A DNA stretch of 63,985 bases from an uncultured Lachnospiraceae bacterium (lineage in GTDB: Bacteria; Bacillota; Clostridia; Lachnospirales; Lachnospiraceae), in assembly GCA_910586705.1 (NCBI GenBank), contig CAJUJK010000023.1, forward strand, positions 1 through 63,985, in the 5' to 3' direction. Shown here in pieces: positions 16,547 through 24,414 of this stretch. The first letter of the stretch is position 1; the number at the start of each line of letters is the position of its first letter. The notes under the pieces are model-generated. The model was given only the letters and a program-made list of their open reading frames with translations, was not told where the DNA came from and did no database searches. Position numbers and translations under genes: made by a program.

Positions 16547-17017
16547 ATGTTGGGAAAAAAGTCGGTAGAACAGATTAATGCCAAGATCAGCAGTATCATA
16601 GGCGCTGATATGGTAGTGGACGGCAGCATTCACGCGAAGGAGGCAGTCCGTGTGGAAGGCACCGTGAACGGCGACGTGGAGACGGATGGCGCGCTCATTA
16701 TCAGTTCCAGCGGTAAGGTGAAAGGAAACGTGAAGGGCAGCAGCATCATCATCGGCGGTTCTCTGGAAGGCGATCTGACCAGCGGCGGCAGAACCGAGGT
16801 GGCTTCTACAGGTAAGGTGATCGGCAATATCCGCACGAAGAGTCTGGTTGTGGATGAGAACGCGGTATTCCAAGGACAGTGTATTATGAATGCGGAAGGG
16901 CTTGCGTCTTTGCCGGAATCTCCTGTCAATGCTTCTGAACCGGAAAAAACGGAAGAGAAGGATCAGGAAGAACAGAAAAAGGATAACAACAATAATAATA
17001 AATGGAATAAGAGATAG
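16547..17017 (+). CDS. Bactofilin
   Basis: 156 residues from the ATG at 16547, with GGGAGGA upstream. The core (about residues 18-120) is the right-handed beta-helix of bactofilins, with repeating VDGSIHAKEAVRVEGTVNGD-type strands (D-G-x-hydrophobic periodicity). The C-terminal tail is charged and disordered, ending in poly-Asn. Bactofilins polymerise without nucleotide at the membrane and organise cell-wall enzymes. The upstream degenerate LytM membrane protein is the likely partner. It is followed after 5 bp by rarA, so all three may be one operon. Confidence 0.93.
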   Translation: MLGKKSVEQINAKISSIIGADMVVDGSIHAKEAVRVEGTVNGDVETDGALIISSSGKVKGNVKGSSIIIGGSLEGDLTSGGRTEVASTGKVIGNIRTKSLVVDENAVFQGQCIMNAEGLASLPESPVNASEPEKTEEKDQEEQKKDNNNNNKWNKR

Positions 17018-17022
17018 GAAAC

Positions 17023-18351
17023 GTGGATCAGATATCTTTATTTGACAGGGAAATGCCGCAGCCTCTGGCGGCGAAGCTCAGACCGGGCACGCTGGAGGAA
17101 TATGTGGGGCAGGGGCATCTTCTGGGAAAAGGCAAGGTGCTTCGGAAGCTGATTGAGCAGGATCAGGTGTCCTCCATGATTTTCTGGGGACCGCCGGGCG
17201 TGGGAAAGACCACTCTTGCAAGAATCATAGCCAATAAGACCAGGTCGTCTTTCATTGACTTTTCCGCGGTGACAAGCGGCATCAAAGAGATCAGAACCGT
17301 CATGGAGCAGGCGGAAAAGAACCGCCAGTACGGCGTCCGGACGATTTTGTTTGTGGACGAGATACATCGTTTTAACAAGGCGCAGCAGGACGCTTTCCTT
17401 CCTTACGTGGAAAAGGGGAGCATCATCCTGATCGGCGCGACGACAGAAAATCCATCTTTTGAGATTAACAGCGCTCTTTTATCCCGCTGCAAGGTGTTTG
17501 TGCTGCAGGCACTCACCACGCAGGAGATCAAAGAGCTTTTGTCACATGCGCTGACAGATCCCAGAGGGTTCGGAAACCAGACGGTGCATATCGACGACGA
17601 GACGCTTGAAATGATCGCCGTCTTTGCCAACGGCGATGCCAGAAATGCCCTTTCCACGCTTGAAATGGTGGTGTTAAACGGGGAGATGGACGCGGAGGGC
17701 GCGGTCACGGTGACGAAGGAAACACTGGAACAGTGCACCATGCGAAAGTCCCTTCTGTATGATAAAAAGGGGGAGGAGCACTACAATCTCATCTCCGCCC
17801 TGCATAAATCCATGCGCAATTCCGATCCCGACGCGGCGGTCTACTGGCTGGCGCGGATGCTGGAGGCGGGGGAGGACCCGCTCTATGTGGCAAGGCGTGT
17901 GGTGCGGTTTGCCAGCGAGGACGTGGGGCTTGCTGATCCACGGGCTCTGCAGATTGCGGTGGCGGCTTATCAGGCGTGTCACTTTCTGGGAATGCCGGAG
18001 TGCAACGTCCATCTGACGCAGGCGGTGGTCTATGTGGCGCTGGCGCCCAAGTCCAACGCCATGGAGGTGTCCTACAACGAGGCGAAGGAGGATGCGGTCA
18101 AAGATCTGGCGGAGCCGGTGCCCCTCGTGATCCGAAACGGCGTGACGGGGCTTATGCGCGATCTGGATTACGGAAAGGGTTACCAGTACGCCCACGATAC
18201 GGAGGAGAAGCTGACGAACATGCAATGTCTGCCGGACGCCCTTCTGGGGCGGGAATATTACCGTCCTGCGGGCATGGGCGAGGAGGAGGCTCTGAAGAAG
18301 AGACTTGCGGAAATTAAGGCGTGGAAAAAGGCACACGCACAAAAACATTGA
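17023..18351 (+). CDS. rarA: Replication-associated recombination protein RarA (MgsA family)
   Basis: 442 residues, GTG start. AAA+ ATPase with Walker A GPPGVGKTT near residues 56-64, Walker B LFVDEIHRFNKAQQD near 109-123, sensor-1 ATTENPSFE near 141-149 and arginine finger SRCK. The C-terminal domain (about 260-430) carries the RarA tetramerisation/SSB-interaction region (DPDAAVYWLARMLEAGEDP). RarA acts at stalled replication forks. Length and motifs are standard. It starts 5 bp after bactofilin, and its tail overlaps a predicted promoter at 18348-18376. Confidence 0.96.
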   Translation: MDQISLFDREMPQPLAAKLRPGTLEEYVGQGHLLGKGKVLRKLIEQDQVSSMIFWGPPGVGKTTLARIIANKTRSSFIDFSAVTSGIKEIRTVMEQAEKNRQYGVRTILFVDEIHRFNKAQQDAFLPYVEKGSIILIGATTENPSFEINSALLSRCKVFVLQALTTQEIKELLSHALTDPRGFGNQTVHIDDETLEMIAVFANGDARNALSTLEMVVLNGEMDAEGAVTVTKETLEQCTMRKSLLYDKKGEEHYNLISALHKSMRNSDPDAAVYWLARMLEAGEDPLYVARRVVRFASEDVGLADPRALQIAVAAYQACHFLGMPECNVHLTQAVVYVALAPKSNAMEVSYNEAKEDAVKDLAEPVPLVIRNGVTGLMRDLDYGKGYQYAHDTEEKLTNMQCLPDALLGREYYRPAGMGEEEALKKRLAEIKAWKKAHAQKH

Positions 18352-18376
18352 TTTGAAATGGGTTTTGCTTTATAAT
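18348..18376 (+). promoter_or_regulatory. Promoter upstream of purA
   Basis: TTGATT at 18348-18353, overlapping the rarA stop, then a 17-bp spacer and consensus TATAAT at 18371-18376. The transcript would meet a terminator hairpin about 12 nt after its start. Confidence 0.6.
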
Positions 18377-18394
18377 GTGAAAGTAAGAAACAAA

Positions 18395-18421
18395 GGCCGG
18401 TTTTTTACAACCGGTCTTTTT
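18395..18421 (+). terminator. Terminator/attenuator between rarA and purA
   Basis: Stem GGCCGGTT/AACCGGTC (one G-T pair) with a short loop and TTTTT at 18417-18421. It ends rarA transcription and would also attenuate transcripts from the TATAAT at 18371. The structured repeat copy B starts in its T-run. Confidence 0.8.
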
Positions 18422-18560
18422 GCGCGTTTGGGCAGAATCAGCAAGCATCACAGGCAGGCTGCATGCTTGCATGCAAGACAGTCTGTGATGCTTTATGACG
18501 AGCAACGCGAATGAGAAATGCGAAGCATTTCGAGTCTGCCCTGCTCAATCTGCTTATGTG
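18417..18560 (+). repeat. Terminator-abutting structured repeat, copy B
   Basis: It begins TTTTTGCGCG like copies A and C. Outer stem GGGCAGA/TCTGCCC (18430-18436/18535-18541), inner stem GCATCACAG/CTGTGATGC (18445-18453/18483-18491). The linker TTATGACGAGCAACGCGA is conserved at 18493-18510, followed by hairpin GAAATGC-GAA-GCATTTC (18515-18531). The stems differ in sequence from copy A but keep complementarity. Confidence 0.75.
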
Positions 18561-18579
18561 AAATAAGGAGGAGTGTATT

Positions 18580-19872
18580 ATGGTAAAAGCTGTTGTGGGC
18601 GCCAATTGGGGCGACGAGGGAAAAGGAAAGATCACGGATACGCTGGCGGAAAAAGCGGATATCGTGGTGCGTTTTCAGGGAGGCGCGAATGCAGGACACA
18701 CGATCGTAAACAATTATGGCAAGTTTGCGCTGCATACCCTGCCTTCTGGCGTATTTTATGGGCATACGACCAGTATCATCGGCAACGGTGTCGCGCTCAA
18801 CATTCCGCTTCTGGTGGAGGAGATCAGGTCTATCACGGACAGGGGTGTGCCGGAGCCGAAGATTCTGGTGTCTGACCGCTGTCAGGTGGTGATGCCTTAC
18901 CATATTTTATTCGACCAGTATGAGGAGGAGCGGCTCGGCGGAAAGTCTTTCGGTTCCACGAAGTCTGGGATCGCGCCTTTTTACTCAGATAAATACGCGA
19001 AGATCGGCTTTCAGGTGAATGAGCTTTTTGACGAGGAGCTGATGAAGGAGAAACTGGAGCGGGTATGCGAGACGAAGAATGTGATTCTGGAGCATCTTTA
19101 CCATAAACCAACCATCGATCCGAAGGAGCTGTCTGTCACGATGCAGCAGTACCGGGATATGGTCGCGCCCTATGTGTGCGATGTGTCCTCCTATCTGGAT
19201 CAGGCGTTGAAAGAGGGAAAAACCGTACTTCTGGAGGGACAGCTCGGCACGCTGAAAGACCCTGACCACGGCATTTATCCGATGGTGACGTCCTCCTCCA
19301 CACTGGCGGCTTACGGTGCGATCGGCGCAGGTATCCCGCCCTATGAGATCAAACAGATCTATACGGTGTGCAAGGCATATTCCTCCGCGGTGGGAGCCGG
19401 CGTGTTTGTGTCGGAGATTTTCGGCGACGAGGCGGACGAACTTCGCAGACGGGGCGGCGACGGCGGAGAGTTCGGCGCGACCACAGGCCGTCCGAGAAGG
19501 ATGGGCTGGTTTGACTGCGTGGCGTCCAAGTACGGCTGCCGTCTGCAGGGAACCACGGATGTGGCGTTTACGGTGCTCGACGTGCTCGGGTATCTGGACG
19601 AGATCCCTGTGTGCGTGGGTTACGAGGTGGACGGTCAGGTGACCACGGACTTTCCTGTGACCTGCAAGTTGGAGAGGGCGAAGCCGGTGCTCAAAAAACT
19701 GCCCGGCTGGAAGTGCGAGATCCGCGGCATCAAAAAGTATGAGGAGCTGCCGGAGAACTGCCGCAACTATGTGGAGTTTATCGAGGAACAGATCGGGTAT
19801 CCTATTACTATGGTTTCAAACGGTCCCGGCAGGGATGATATCATATATAGAGAAAGTCCGTTGAAGAAATAG
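18580..19872 (+). CDS. purA: Adenylosuccinate synthetase
   Basis: 430 residues. Joins IMP and aspartate with GTP to form adenylosuccinate, the step before PurB. The GTP-binding/catalytic loop GANWGDEGKGKITD is at residues 7-20. Catalytic Asp is in WGDEGKG and His in GGANAGHTI near 37-45. The signature GTGRPRR-like segment appears as TTGRPRRMGWFDC near 304-316. Full length for the family. GGAGG lies 9 nt upstream. The upstream region holds a TATAAT promoter, a terminator-like hairpin and repeat copy B, so leader-level regulation is possible. Confidence 0.98.
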   Translation: MVKAVVGANWGDEGKGKITDTLAEKADIVVRFQGGANAGHTIVNNYGKFALHTLPSGVFYGHTTSIIGNGVALNIPLLVEEIRSITDRGVPEPKILVSDRCQVVMPYHILFDQYEEERLGGKSFGSTKSGIAPFYSDKYAKIGFQVNELFDEELMKEKLERVCETKNVILEHLYHKPTIDPKELSVTMQQYRDMVAPYVCDVSSYLDQALKEGKTVLLEGQLGTLKDPDHGIYPMVTSSSTLAAYGAIGAGIPPYEIKQIYTVCKAYSSAVGAGVFVSEIFGDEADELRRRGGDGGEFGATTGRPRRMGWFDCVASKYGCRLQGTTDVAFTVLDVLGYLDEIPVCVGYEVDGQVTTDFPVTCKLERAKPVLKKLPGWKCEIRGIKKYEELPENCRNYVEFIEEQIGYPITMVSNGPGRDDIIYRESPLKK

Positions 19873-19937
19873 GCGCAGAATACGGAAGGGAGAATGGCAA
19901 AGGGGATAGCAGAACAAAATAAAAGAGGAGGGAAACT

Positions 19938-20684
19938 ATGTTACTGGAGAACAAGGTTGCTATTGTGACGGGCGGCAGCAGAGGAATCGGCTACGCCACA
20001 GTGGAGGCATTTTTGCAGGAGGGCGCGAAGGTGGTGCTGTGCGCCAGTCGTCAGGAGACCGCTGACAAGGCGGTGGCGAAGCTGAAAGAGACTTACCCGG
20101 ACGCGGAGGTGGAGGGAATCTACCCGAACCTGTCTGATTACGCGGCGGTGAAGGCAGCTTTTGACGGCATTGCGGAAAAGTACGGGAGCATTGACATTCT
20201 TGTGAACAATGCGGGCGTGTCGGAGAGTACCCCTTTTACGGAATATACGGATGAAACTTTTGAGAAGGTGATGGATTTAAACATCAAGGGCGTGTTCAAC
20301 TGCTCCAAGGCGGCGAGCGTCCATATGATTGCGGCGGGGAGCGGCGTGATTCTGAACACGTCCTCCATGGTGAGCCAGTACGGGCAGCCTGCGGGAATAG
20401 CTTATCCCACTTCCAAATTTGCGGTGAACGGCTTTACCCTGTCTCTGGCGAGAGAGCTGGGACCGAAGGGAATCCGGGTCAATGCGGTGGCGCCGGGCAT
20501 TACCTACACGGATATGATGCGGCAGGTGCCCAAAGAGGTGATTGATCCGATGATCGCGCAGATTCCCTTAAGGCGTATGGGACAGCCGGAGGACATCGCC
20601 AACGCTTTTGTGTTCCTTGCATCGGACAGGGCGTCCTACATCAGCGGAGAGGTGCTGCATGTGGACGGGCTGGCGAGGAGCTAG
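19938..20684 (+). CDS. SDR-family oxidoreductase (FabG/hydroxysteroid dehydrogenase-like)
   Basis: 248 residues, preceded by AGAGGAGGG. Classical short-chain dehydrogenase: cofactor loop TGGSRGIG near residues 11-18, NNAG near 90-93, and catalytic Ser in NTSSM plus Tyr/Lys in AYPTSK near 155-160. C-terminal GEVLHVDG is typical. The residue after the second beta strand (CASRQ) suggests NADP(H), though not decisively. Among families I know, it resembles 3-oxoacyl-ACP reductases and gut clostridial BaiA-type hydroxysteroid dehydrogenases; the substrate is not assignable. It lies between purA and a HAD hydrolase without obvious functional linkage. TTATGTAAAC follows the stop by 6 nt. Confidence 0.9.
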   Translation: MLLENKVAIVTGGSRGIGYATVEAFLQEGAKVVLCASRQETADKAVAKLKETYPDAEVEGIYPNLSDYAAVKAAFDGIAEKYGSIDILVNNAGVSESTPFTEYTDETFEKVMDLNIKGVFNCSKAASVHMIAAGSGVILNTSSMVSQYGQPAGIAYPTSKFAVNGFTLSLARELGPKGIRVNAVAPGITYTDMMRQVPKEVIDPMIAQIPLRRMGQPEDIANAFVFLASDRASYISGEVLHVDGLARS

Positions 20685-20740
20685 TAAGAGTTATGTAAAC
20701 TATATGCCGTATAGACAAAGTATGTATGAGGAAAGATGAG

Positions 20741-21346
20741 ATGATAACGACAATCATATTTGATATCGGAAATGTGCTGGCGGATTTTACATGGGAAGCG
20801 CACTACCGCAGCTTCGGCTACAGCGAGGAGATTCTGCAACGTCTGGCGGACGCTACAGTCAAAAACCCTCTGTGGAACGAGTACGACAGAGGTGTGATGA
20901 GCGACGAGGAGATCATACGGGGATTTATCGAAAACGACCCCGGCATCGAGAAGGAGATTCGGGAGACGCTTCGAGACAAGGGGACTATGGTTGTTCGGAA
21001 TGACTATGCGATTCCGTGGATACAGGAGCTGAAGGAAAAGGGTTACCGATGTCTGTACCTGTCCAACTTTTCCAAATCTTCTCACGTGCAATGCGCGCCA
21101 TCTCTGGACTTTTTGCCTTATATGGACGGCGGCATCCTTTCCTATCAGGAAAAGATCATCAAGCCCATGCCGGAGATCTATCAGCTTCTGATCGACCGTT
21201 ACGGGCTGAAGCCGGAGGAGTGTGTGTTTCTGGATGATACGAAACATAATCTGGACGCGGCGGAGAAGTTCGGCATACACACCATCCATTTTCAAAATCA
21301 GGAGCAGGCGATAGAAGAGCTTCGGAAGTTAGGCGTGGAGGCGTAA
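20741..21346 (+). CDS. HAD-superfamily hydrolase, subfamily IA
   Basis: About 201 residues from the ATG at 20741 (AGGAAAG upstream; an in-frame ATG at 20726 adds five residues). HAD motifs: I, FDIGNVLADF (nucleophile Asp, residues 6-15); II, LSNFS near 105; III, Lys in KIIKPMPEIY near 138-147; IV, FLDDTKHNLDAA near 165-176. An alpha-helical cap lies between motifs I and II. A phosphatase for a small sugar phosphate or nucleotide is likely; substrate unknown. It is followed within 20 bp by a strong terminator. Confidence 0.9.
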   Translation: MITTIIFDIGNVLADFTWEAHYRSFGYSEEILQRLADATVKNPLWNEYDRGVMSDEEIIRGFIENDPGIEKEIRETLRDKGTMVVRNDYAIPWIQELKEKGYRCLYLSNFSKSSHVQCAPSLDFLPYMDGGILSYQEKIIKPMPEIYQLLIDRYGLKPEECVFLDDTKHNLDAAEKFGIHTIHFQNQEQAIEELRKLGVEA

Positions 21347-21362
21347 GCGTAAAATGAGAGTG

Positions 21363-21405
21363 AAATACCCATTGGCTGTGGAGGCAGCCGGTGGGTATTT
21401 TTGCA
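21363..21405 (+). terminator. Strong terminator after the HAD hydrolase gene
   Basis: 16-bp stem AAATACCCATTGGCTG / CAGCCGGTGGGTATTT (21363-21378/21385-21400, with G-T pairs), followed by T residues. It rules out an upstream start for the sigma-factor gene that would run through it. Confidence 0.9.
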
Positions 21406-21482
21406 ATATTTATAGTTTTATGTCAGAAAAATCATTTTGGCTGCGAATTATAGGTAACAAAGCAGATAAGGTGGTGGTCACA

Positions 21483-22031
21483 GTGGAAATCAATGAAAGA
21501 AATTTTGTCAGGCAGCTGAAAAAGAGAAACGAGCAGGCATTGTATTATGTCATAGACCATTACGGCTGGGTCTTGAAAACCGTTGTCAAAAGGCAGATGG
21601 GGACGCTCCCGCATCTGTGGGACGACTGTATGAACGACACGCTGTTAGCCGTGTGGGATCACATTGACAGCTTCGACCCGAAACGGTCGGAATTTCAGAA
21701 CTGGCTTGCCGGGGTGTGCCGGTTTAAGGCGCTGACCTATGTGCGAAAGTATATTGACGCGTCAAAGGAAGATCTGGTGGAGCAGATGCCGGACTGGGAG
21801 GACGAGGCGGCGCAGCGGGAGTTTTTGCGGCGGGAATACGAGGAGGAGGCAGGGCAGATTCTTTCTTATCTGAAGGAGGAGGACGCCGAAATCTTCCGGC
21901 TGGTCTATCTGGAGGAACTGACCATGGATGAGGTGGCACGTCGGATGAACATGAGTAAGACGGTGATTTACGGGCGCATCAGCAGAGGGAAAAAACATCT
22001 GCGGCAGACCATTGCGGAAAGTGAGGTGTAG
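21483..22031 (+). CDS. ECF-type sigma-70 family RNA polymerase sigma factor
   Basis: 182 residues from a GTG at 21483 (AAGGTGGTGG upstream); longer frames from 21354 run through the terminator. Region 2 (about residues 8-75: FVRQLKKRNEQALYYVIDHYG, LWDDCMNDTLLAVWDHIDSFDP) and region 4 (about 120-175: LVYLEELTMDEVARRMNMSKTVIYGRISRGKKHL) give the two-domain ECF layout. The next gene, 3 bp downstream, encodes an RsiV-like membrane anti-sigma factor. By analogy with Bacillus SigV-RsiV, it should be released by an envelope signal such as lysozyme. The target promoters are unknown. Confidence 0.9.
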   Translation: MEINERNFVRQLKKRNEQALYYVIDHYGWVLKTVVKRQMGTLPHLWDDCMNDTLLAVWDHIDSFDPKRSEFQNWLAGVCRFKALTYVRKYIDASKEDLVEQMPDWEDEAAQREFLRREYEEEAGQILSYLKEEDAEIFRLVYLEELTMDEVARRMNMSKTVIYGRISRGKKHLRQTIAESEV

Positions 22032-22034
22032 GAC

Positions 22035-22958
22035 ATGTCCAGAATATATGAAATGTGTAATGACCTGGATTCGGCGGAGCTTTTAAAGGACAGGGAAGAG
22101 CTGACCCGGGAAGAGAAGGGGCATCTGACAGAATTTATGAAAAGAGAGGGGATCCTTTCCGAAAGCGGAAAGAAAAAGAACAGAAATACAGCCGGCAGGA
22201 TTGTGGGATGGGCAGCGGCAGCGGCGGTGATTGCGCTGGTGGTCGTGCCGAACACATCCGCCACGGCAGCGTATGCCATGGAGCAGATTCCCATTCTGGG
22301 AAGCGTGATCAGAGCGGTGACCATTCGGAATTATCAGTATGAGAGCGAGGACTATTCGGCGGATATACAGGAAGTGAAGCTGGAGCAGGGCAACGGGGAA
22401 ACGGCTGTCGGGACGGAAGAGGACAGGCTGGAAGGCTCGATCCAGACGATTAATGAGAGCATTGAGGAGATGACGGACCGTCTGGTTGCCAGATTCGAGG
22501 AACAGGTGGAGCAGGGGGAAGGGCATAGCAGCATTTATGCGGATCACGAGGTGGTGACCAATACGGACACATGGTTTACTCTGCGGATTGATGTGACCGA
22601 GATTGCGGCAAGCGGTTTCCAGTACCAATACTATTATCACATTGACAAGACCACGGGCGAGATTGCTTCCTTGAAAAATCTCTTTGAGGAGGGCGCGGAT
22701 TATATTACCCCGATCAGTGAAAATATCAAGAAGCAGATGCGGGAACAGATGCAGGCAGATGAGTCGAAAGTTTATTGGGTCGATTCCAAAGAAGAGATGG
22801 GACATCAGTTTGAGGCGGTGAAAGCGGATCAAAATTTTTATGTAAACCAGAACGGACAAATTGTGATATGTTTTGACGAGTATGAAGTGGCTCCGGGCTA
22901 TATGGGATTGGTGGAGTTTACCGTAGATGAGGAAGCGGTTGCGGCGATCAGAAAGTAA
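22035..22958 (+). CDS. RsiV-like membrane anti-sigma factor (DUF3298 domain)
   Basis: 307 residues; GAGGTG upstream overlaps the sigma gene's end. The cytoplasmic N-terminus (1-52) would bind sigma. One membrane helix (GRIVGWAAAAAVIALVVV, about 53-71) leads to an extracellular region. The C-terminal ~140 residues (DTWFTLRIDVTEIAASGFQYQYYYHID, split as DTWFTLRIDVTEI and FQYQYYYHID; ending VEFTVDEEAVAAIRK) match the DUF3298 fold of RsiV, the lysozyme receptor that inhibits SigV in Bacillus. Regulated proteolysis is expected but not shown here. It contains TTATGTAAAC at 22838-22847, encoding YVN. Confidence 0.85.
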   Translation: MSRIYEMCNDLDSAELLKDREELTREEKGHLTEFMKREGILSESGKKKNRNTAGRIVGWAAAAAVIALVVVPNTSATAAYAMEQIPILGSVIRAVTIRNYQYESEDYSADIQEVKLEQGNGETAVGTEEDRLEGSIQTINESIEEMTDRLVARFEEQVEQGEGHSSIYADHEVVTNTDTWFTLRIDVTEIAASGFQYQYYYHIDKTTGEIASLKNLFEEGADYITPISENIKKQMREQMQADESKVYWVDSKEEMGHQFEAVKADQNFYVNQNGQIVICFDEYEVAPGYMGLVEFTVDEEAVAAIRK

Positions 22959-22973
22959 CCCCATAAGAGAGGA

Positions 22974-23100
22974 TGCCGCCGTCCATTGTGTGGAGTCAGG
23001 CGGCGGGGAAAAAAGAAAATCCTGCTCGGTTGGCAGTCCGGGAGTCTTTATACCGCTTTTGCGGCGGACTTCCGGCTGCCATTTGAACAGGATGCGTTAA
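22974..23100. terminator. Compound hairpin region between convergent genes
   Basis: A GCCGCC/GGCGGC hairpin (about 22975-23006) is followed by a large nested structure. In it, AATCCTG pairs with CAGGAT, and GGCAGTCCGG pairs imperfectly with CCGGCTGCC (about 23018-23095). It separates the anti-sigma gene from the convergent flavodiiron gene. Confidence 0.65.
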
Positions 23101-23119
23101 GCGATGATAGCGGCGATCC

Positions 23120-24277
23120 TTATTTCGCCATCAGCTCGTCTGCAAGAGCCTCGATTTGCGCAACGTTTTCCTCTGTCAAAGCGGAGCGGATCTGTACGGT
23201 GTTTTCCGTGTAAGTGATATCCTTACAGCCTTCCAATCTGGCACGCATCGCCTTCGCCGCCATGGGTGCCCAGGAGCCGTTCTCCATCAGGGCGATGGTG
23301 CGTTTCTGATAGTTGTGGGAGATCAGCTCGTCGATAAACTCCCGCATGAAGGGGAACATTTCCGTATTGTAGGTGGTGGTGGCGAGCACCAGCTTGCCGT
23401 AGCGGAACGCGTCCTCCACACATTCTGCCATATCCTCCCTTGCAAGGTCTGCGACAACTACCTTCGGACAGCCTTTTTCGGTCAGTTTTTCCGCCAGCAG
23501 TCCGGCGGCTTTTTTGGTATTGCCGTAGACGGAAGTGTAGGCGATCATAATGCCTTCCGACTCCACGCCGTAGGAAGACCATGTCTGATATAAGTTTACA
23601 TAATATTCCAAGTTTTCTTTCAGGACAGGACCGTGCAGCGGGCAGATGATCTGGATGTCTAGCGTCGCCGCCTTTTTCAGAAGGTTCTGCACCTGCATAC
23701 CGTATTTTCCCACGATTCCGAAGTAGTAGCGGCGCGCTTCACATGCCCAGTCCTCGTCCGCGTCGAGGGCGCCGAATTTGCCGAAGCCGTCCGCGGAGAA
23801 GAGCACCTTGTCTTTTGCGTCATAGGTGACCATAACCTCGGGCCAGTGCACCATGGGCGCTGCCACAAACTGCAAAGTGTGTGTACCAAGGGAAAGGGAA
23901 TCGCCCTCCTTGATGATCTGCCGCTTGTCGGCGTAGTCCGTGCCGAAAAACTGTTTCATCATGGTGAAAGCCGGCGCGGATGCCACGATCACTGTCTCCG
24001 GGTAAGCCTTGACAAACGCGTCTATGCTGGCGGAGTGGTCCGGCTCCATGTGCTGGACGATCAGGTAGTCGGGAGTGCGGCTGCCCAAAACGGTTTTCAG
24101 ATTCCCAAGCCACTCCTCCTCAAAATTCGTGTCCACCGTGTCCATCACGGCGATCTTCTCGTCCATGATCACGTAGGAATTGTATGCCATGCCGTTTTCT
24201 ACAATATATTGTCCCTCGAAGAGGTCGATGTCGTGGTCGTTTACGCCTATGTAATGAATGTCGTTTGTGATTTGCAT
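23120..24277 (-). CDS. Flavodiiron protein (FprA family A-type flavoprotein)
   Basis: 385 residues. Reduces oxygen to water (and/or NO), protecting anaerobes. The N-terminal metallo-beta-lactamase-like domain (1-245) carries the diiron ligands HMEPDH (76-81) and later His/Asp residues (VHWPEV, SADGFG, CPLHGP). The C-terminal flavodoxin domain (about 250-385) has the FMN loop YTSVYGNTKKAA. There is no rubredoxin fusion. It is monocistronic, with GGAGAT before the ATG and an extended -10 (TGATATAAT) upstream. It contains TTATGTAAAC on its coding strand (23594-23603), encoding YVN. Confidence 0.96.
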   Translation of the reverse strand: MQITNDIHYIGVNDHDIDLFEGQYIVENGMAYNSYVIMDEKIAVMDTVDTNFEEEWLGNLKTVLGSRTPDYLIVQHMEPDHSASIDAFVKAYPETVIVASAPAFTMMKQFFGTDYADKRQIIKEGDSLSLGTHTLQFVAAPMVHWPEVMVTYDAKDKVLFSADGFGKFGALDADEDWACEARRYYFGIVGKYGMQVQNLLKKAATLDIQIICPLHGPVLKENLEYYVNLYQTWSSYGVESEGIMIAYTSVYGNTKKAAGLLAEKLTEKGCPKVVVADLAREDMAECVEDAFRYGKLVLATTTYNTEMFPFMREFIDELISHNYQKRTIALMENGSWAPMAAKAMRARLEGCKDITYTENTVQIRSALTEENVAQIEALADELMAK

Positions 24278-24315
24278 TGTGAGATCTCCTTTTCGTTTGA
24301 TTTTCTTACCAGAAA

Positions 24316-24324
24316 ATTATATCA
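24316..24324 (-). promoter_or_regulatory. Extended -10 promoter for the flavodiiron gene
   Basis: On the minus strand TGATATAAT, an extended -10 (TGnTATAAT), about 40 nt before the start codon. No good -35 is visible at 17 bp. Confidence 0.45.
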
Positions 24325-24414
24325 TAAAATAGAAATGAGAGCGAAATATATTTGGAAAGAATTTTGGGGTGATGAGAATGACAGCGCCGATTGACTGAAA
24401 AAGAGGAACCTATC

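Noticed and set aside
21354..21482. Longer N-terminus for the ECF sigma factor
   Set aside because: The extension would be translated through the strong terminator of the HAD gene, and the GTG at 21483 has its own ribosome binding site.
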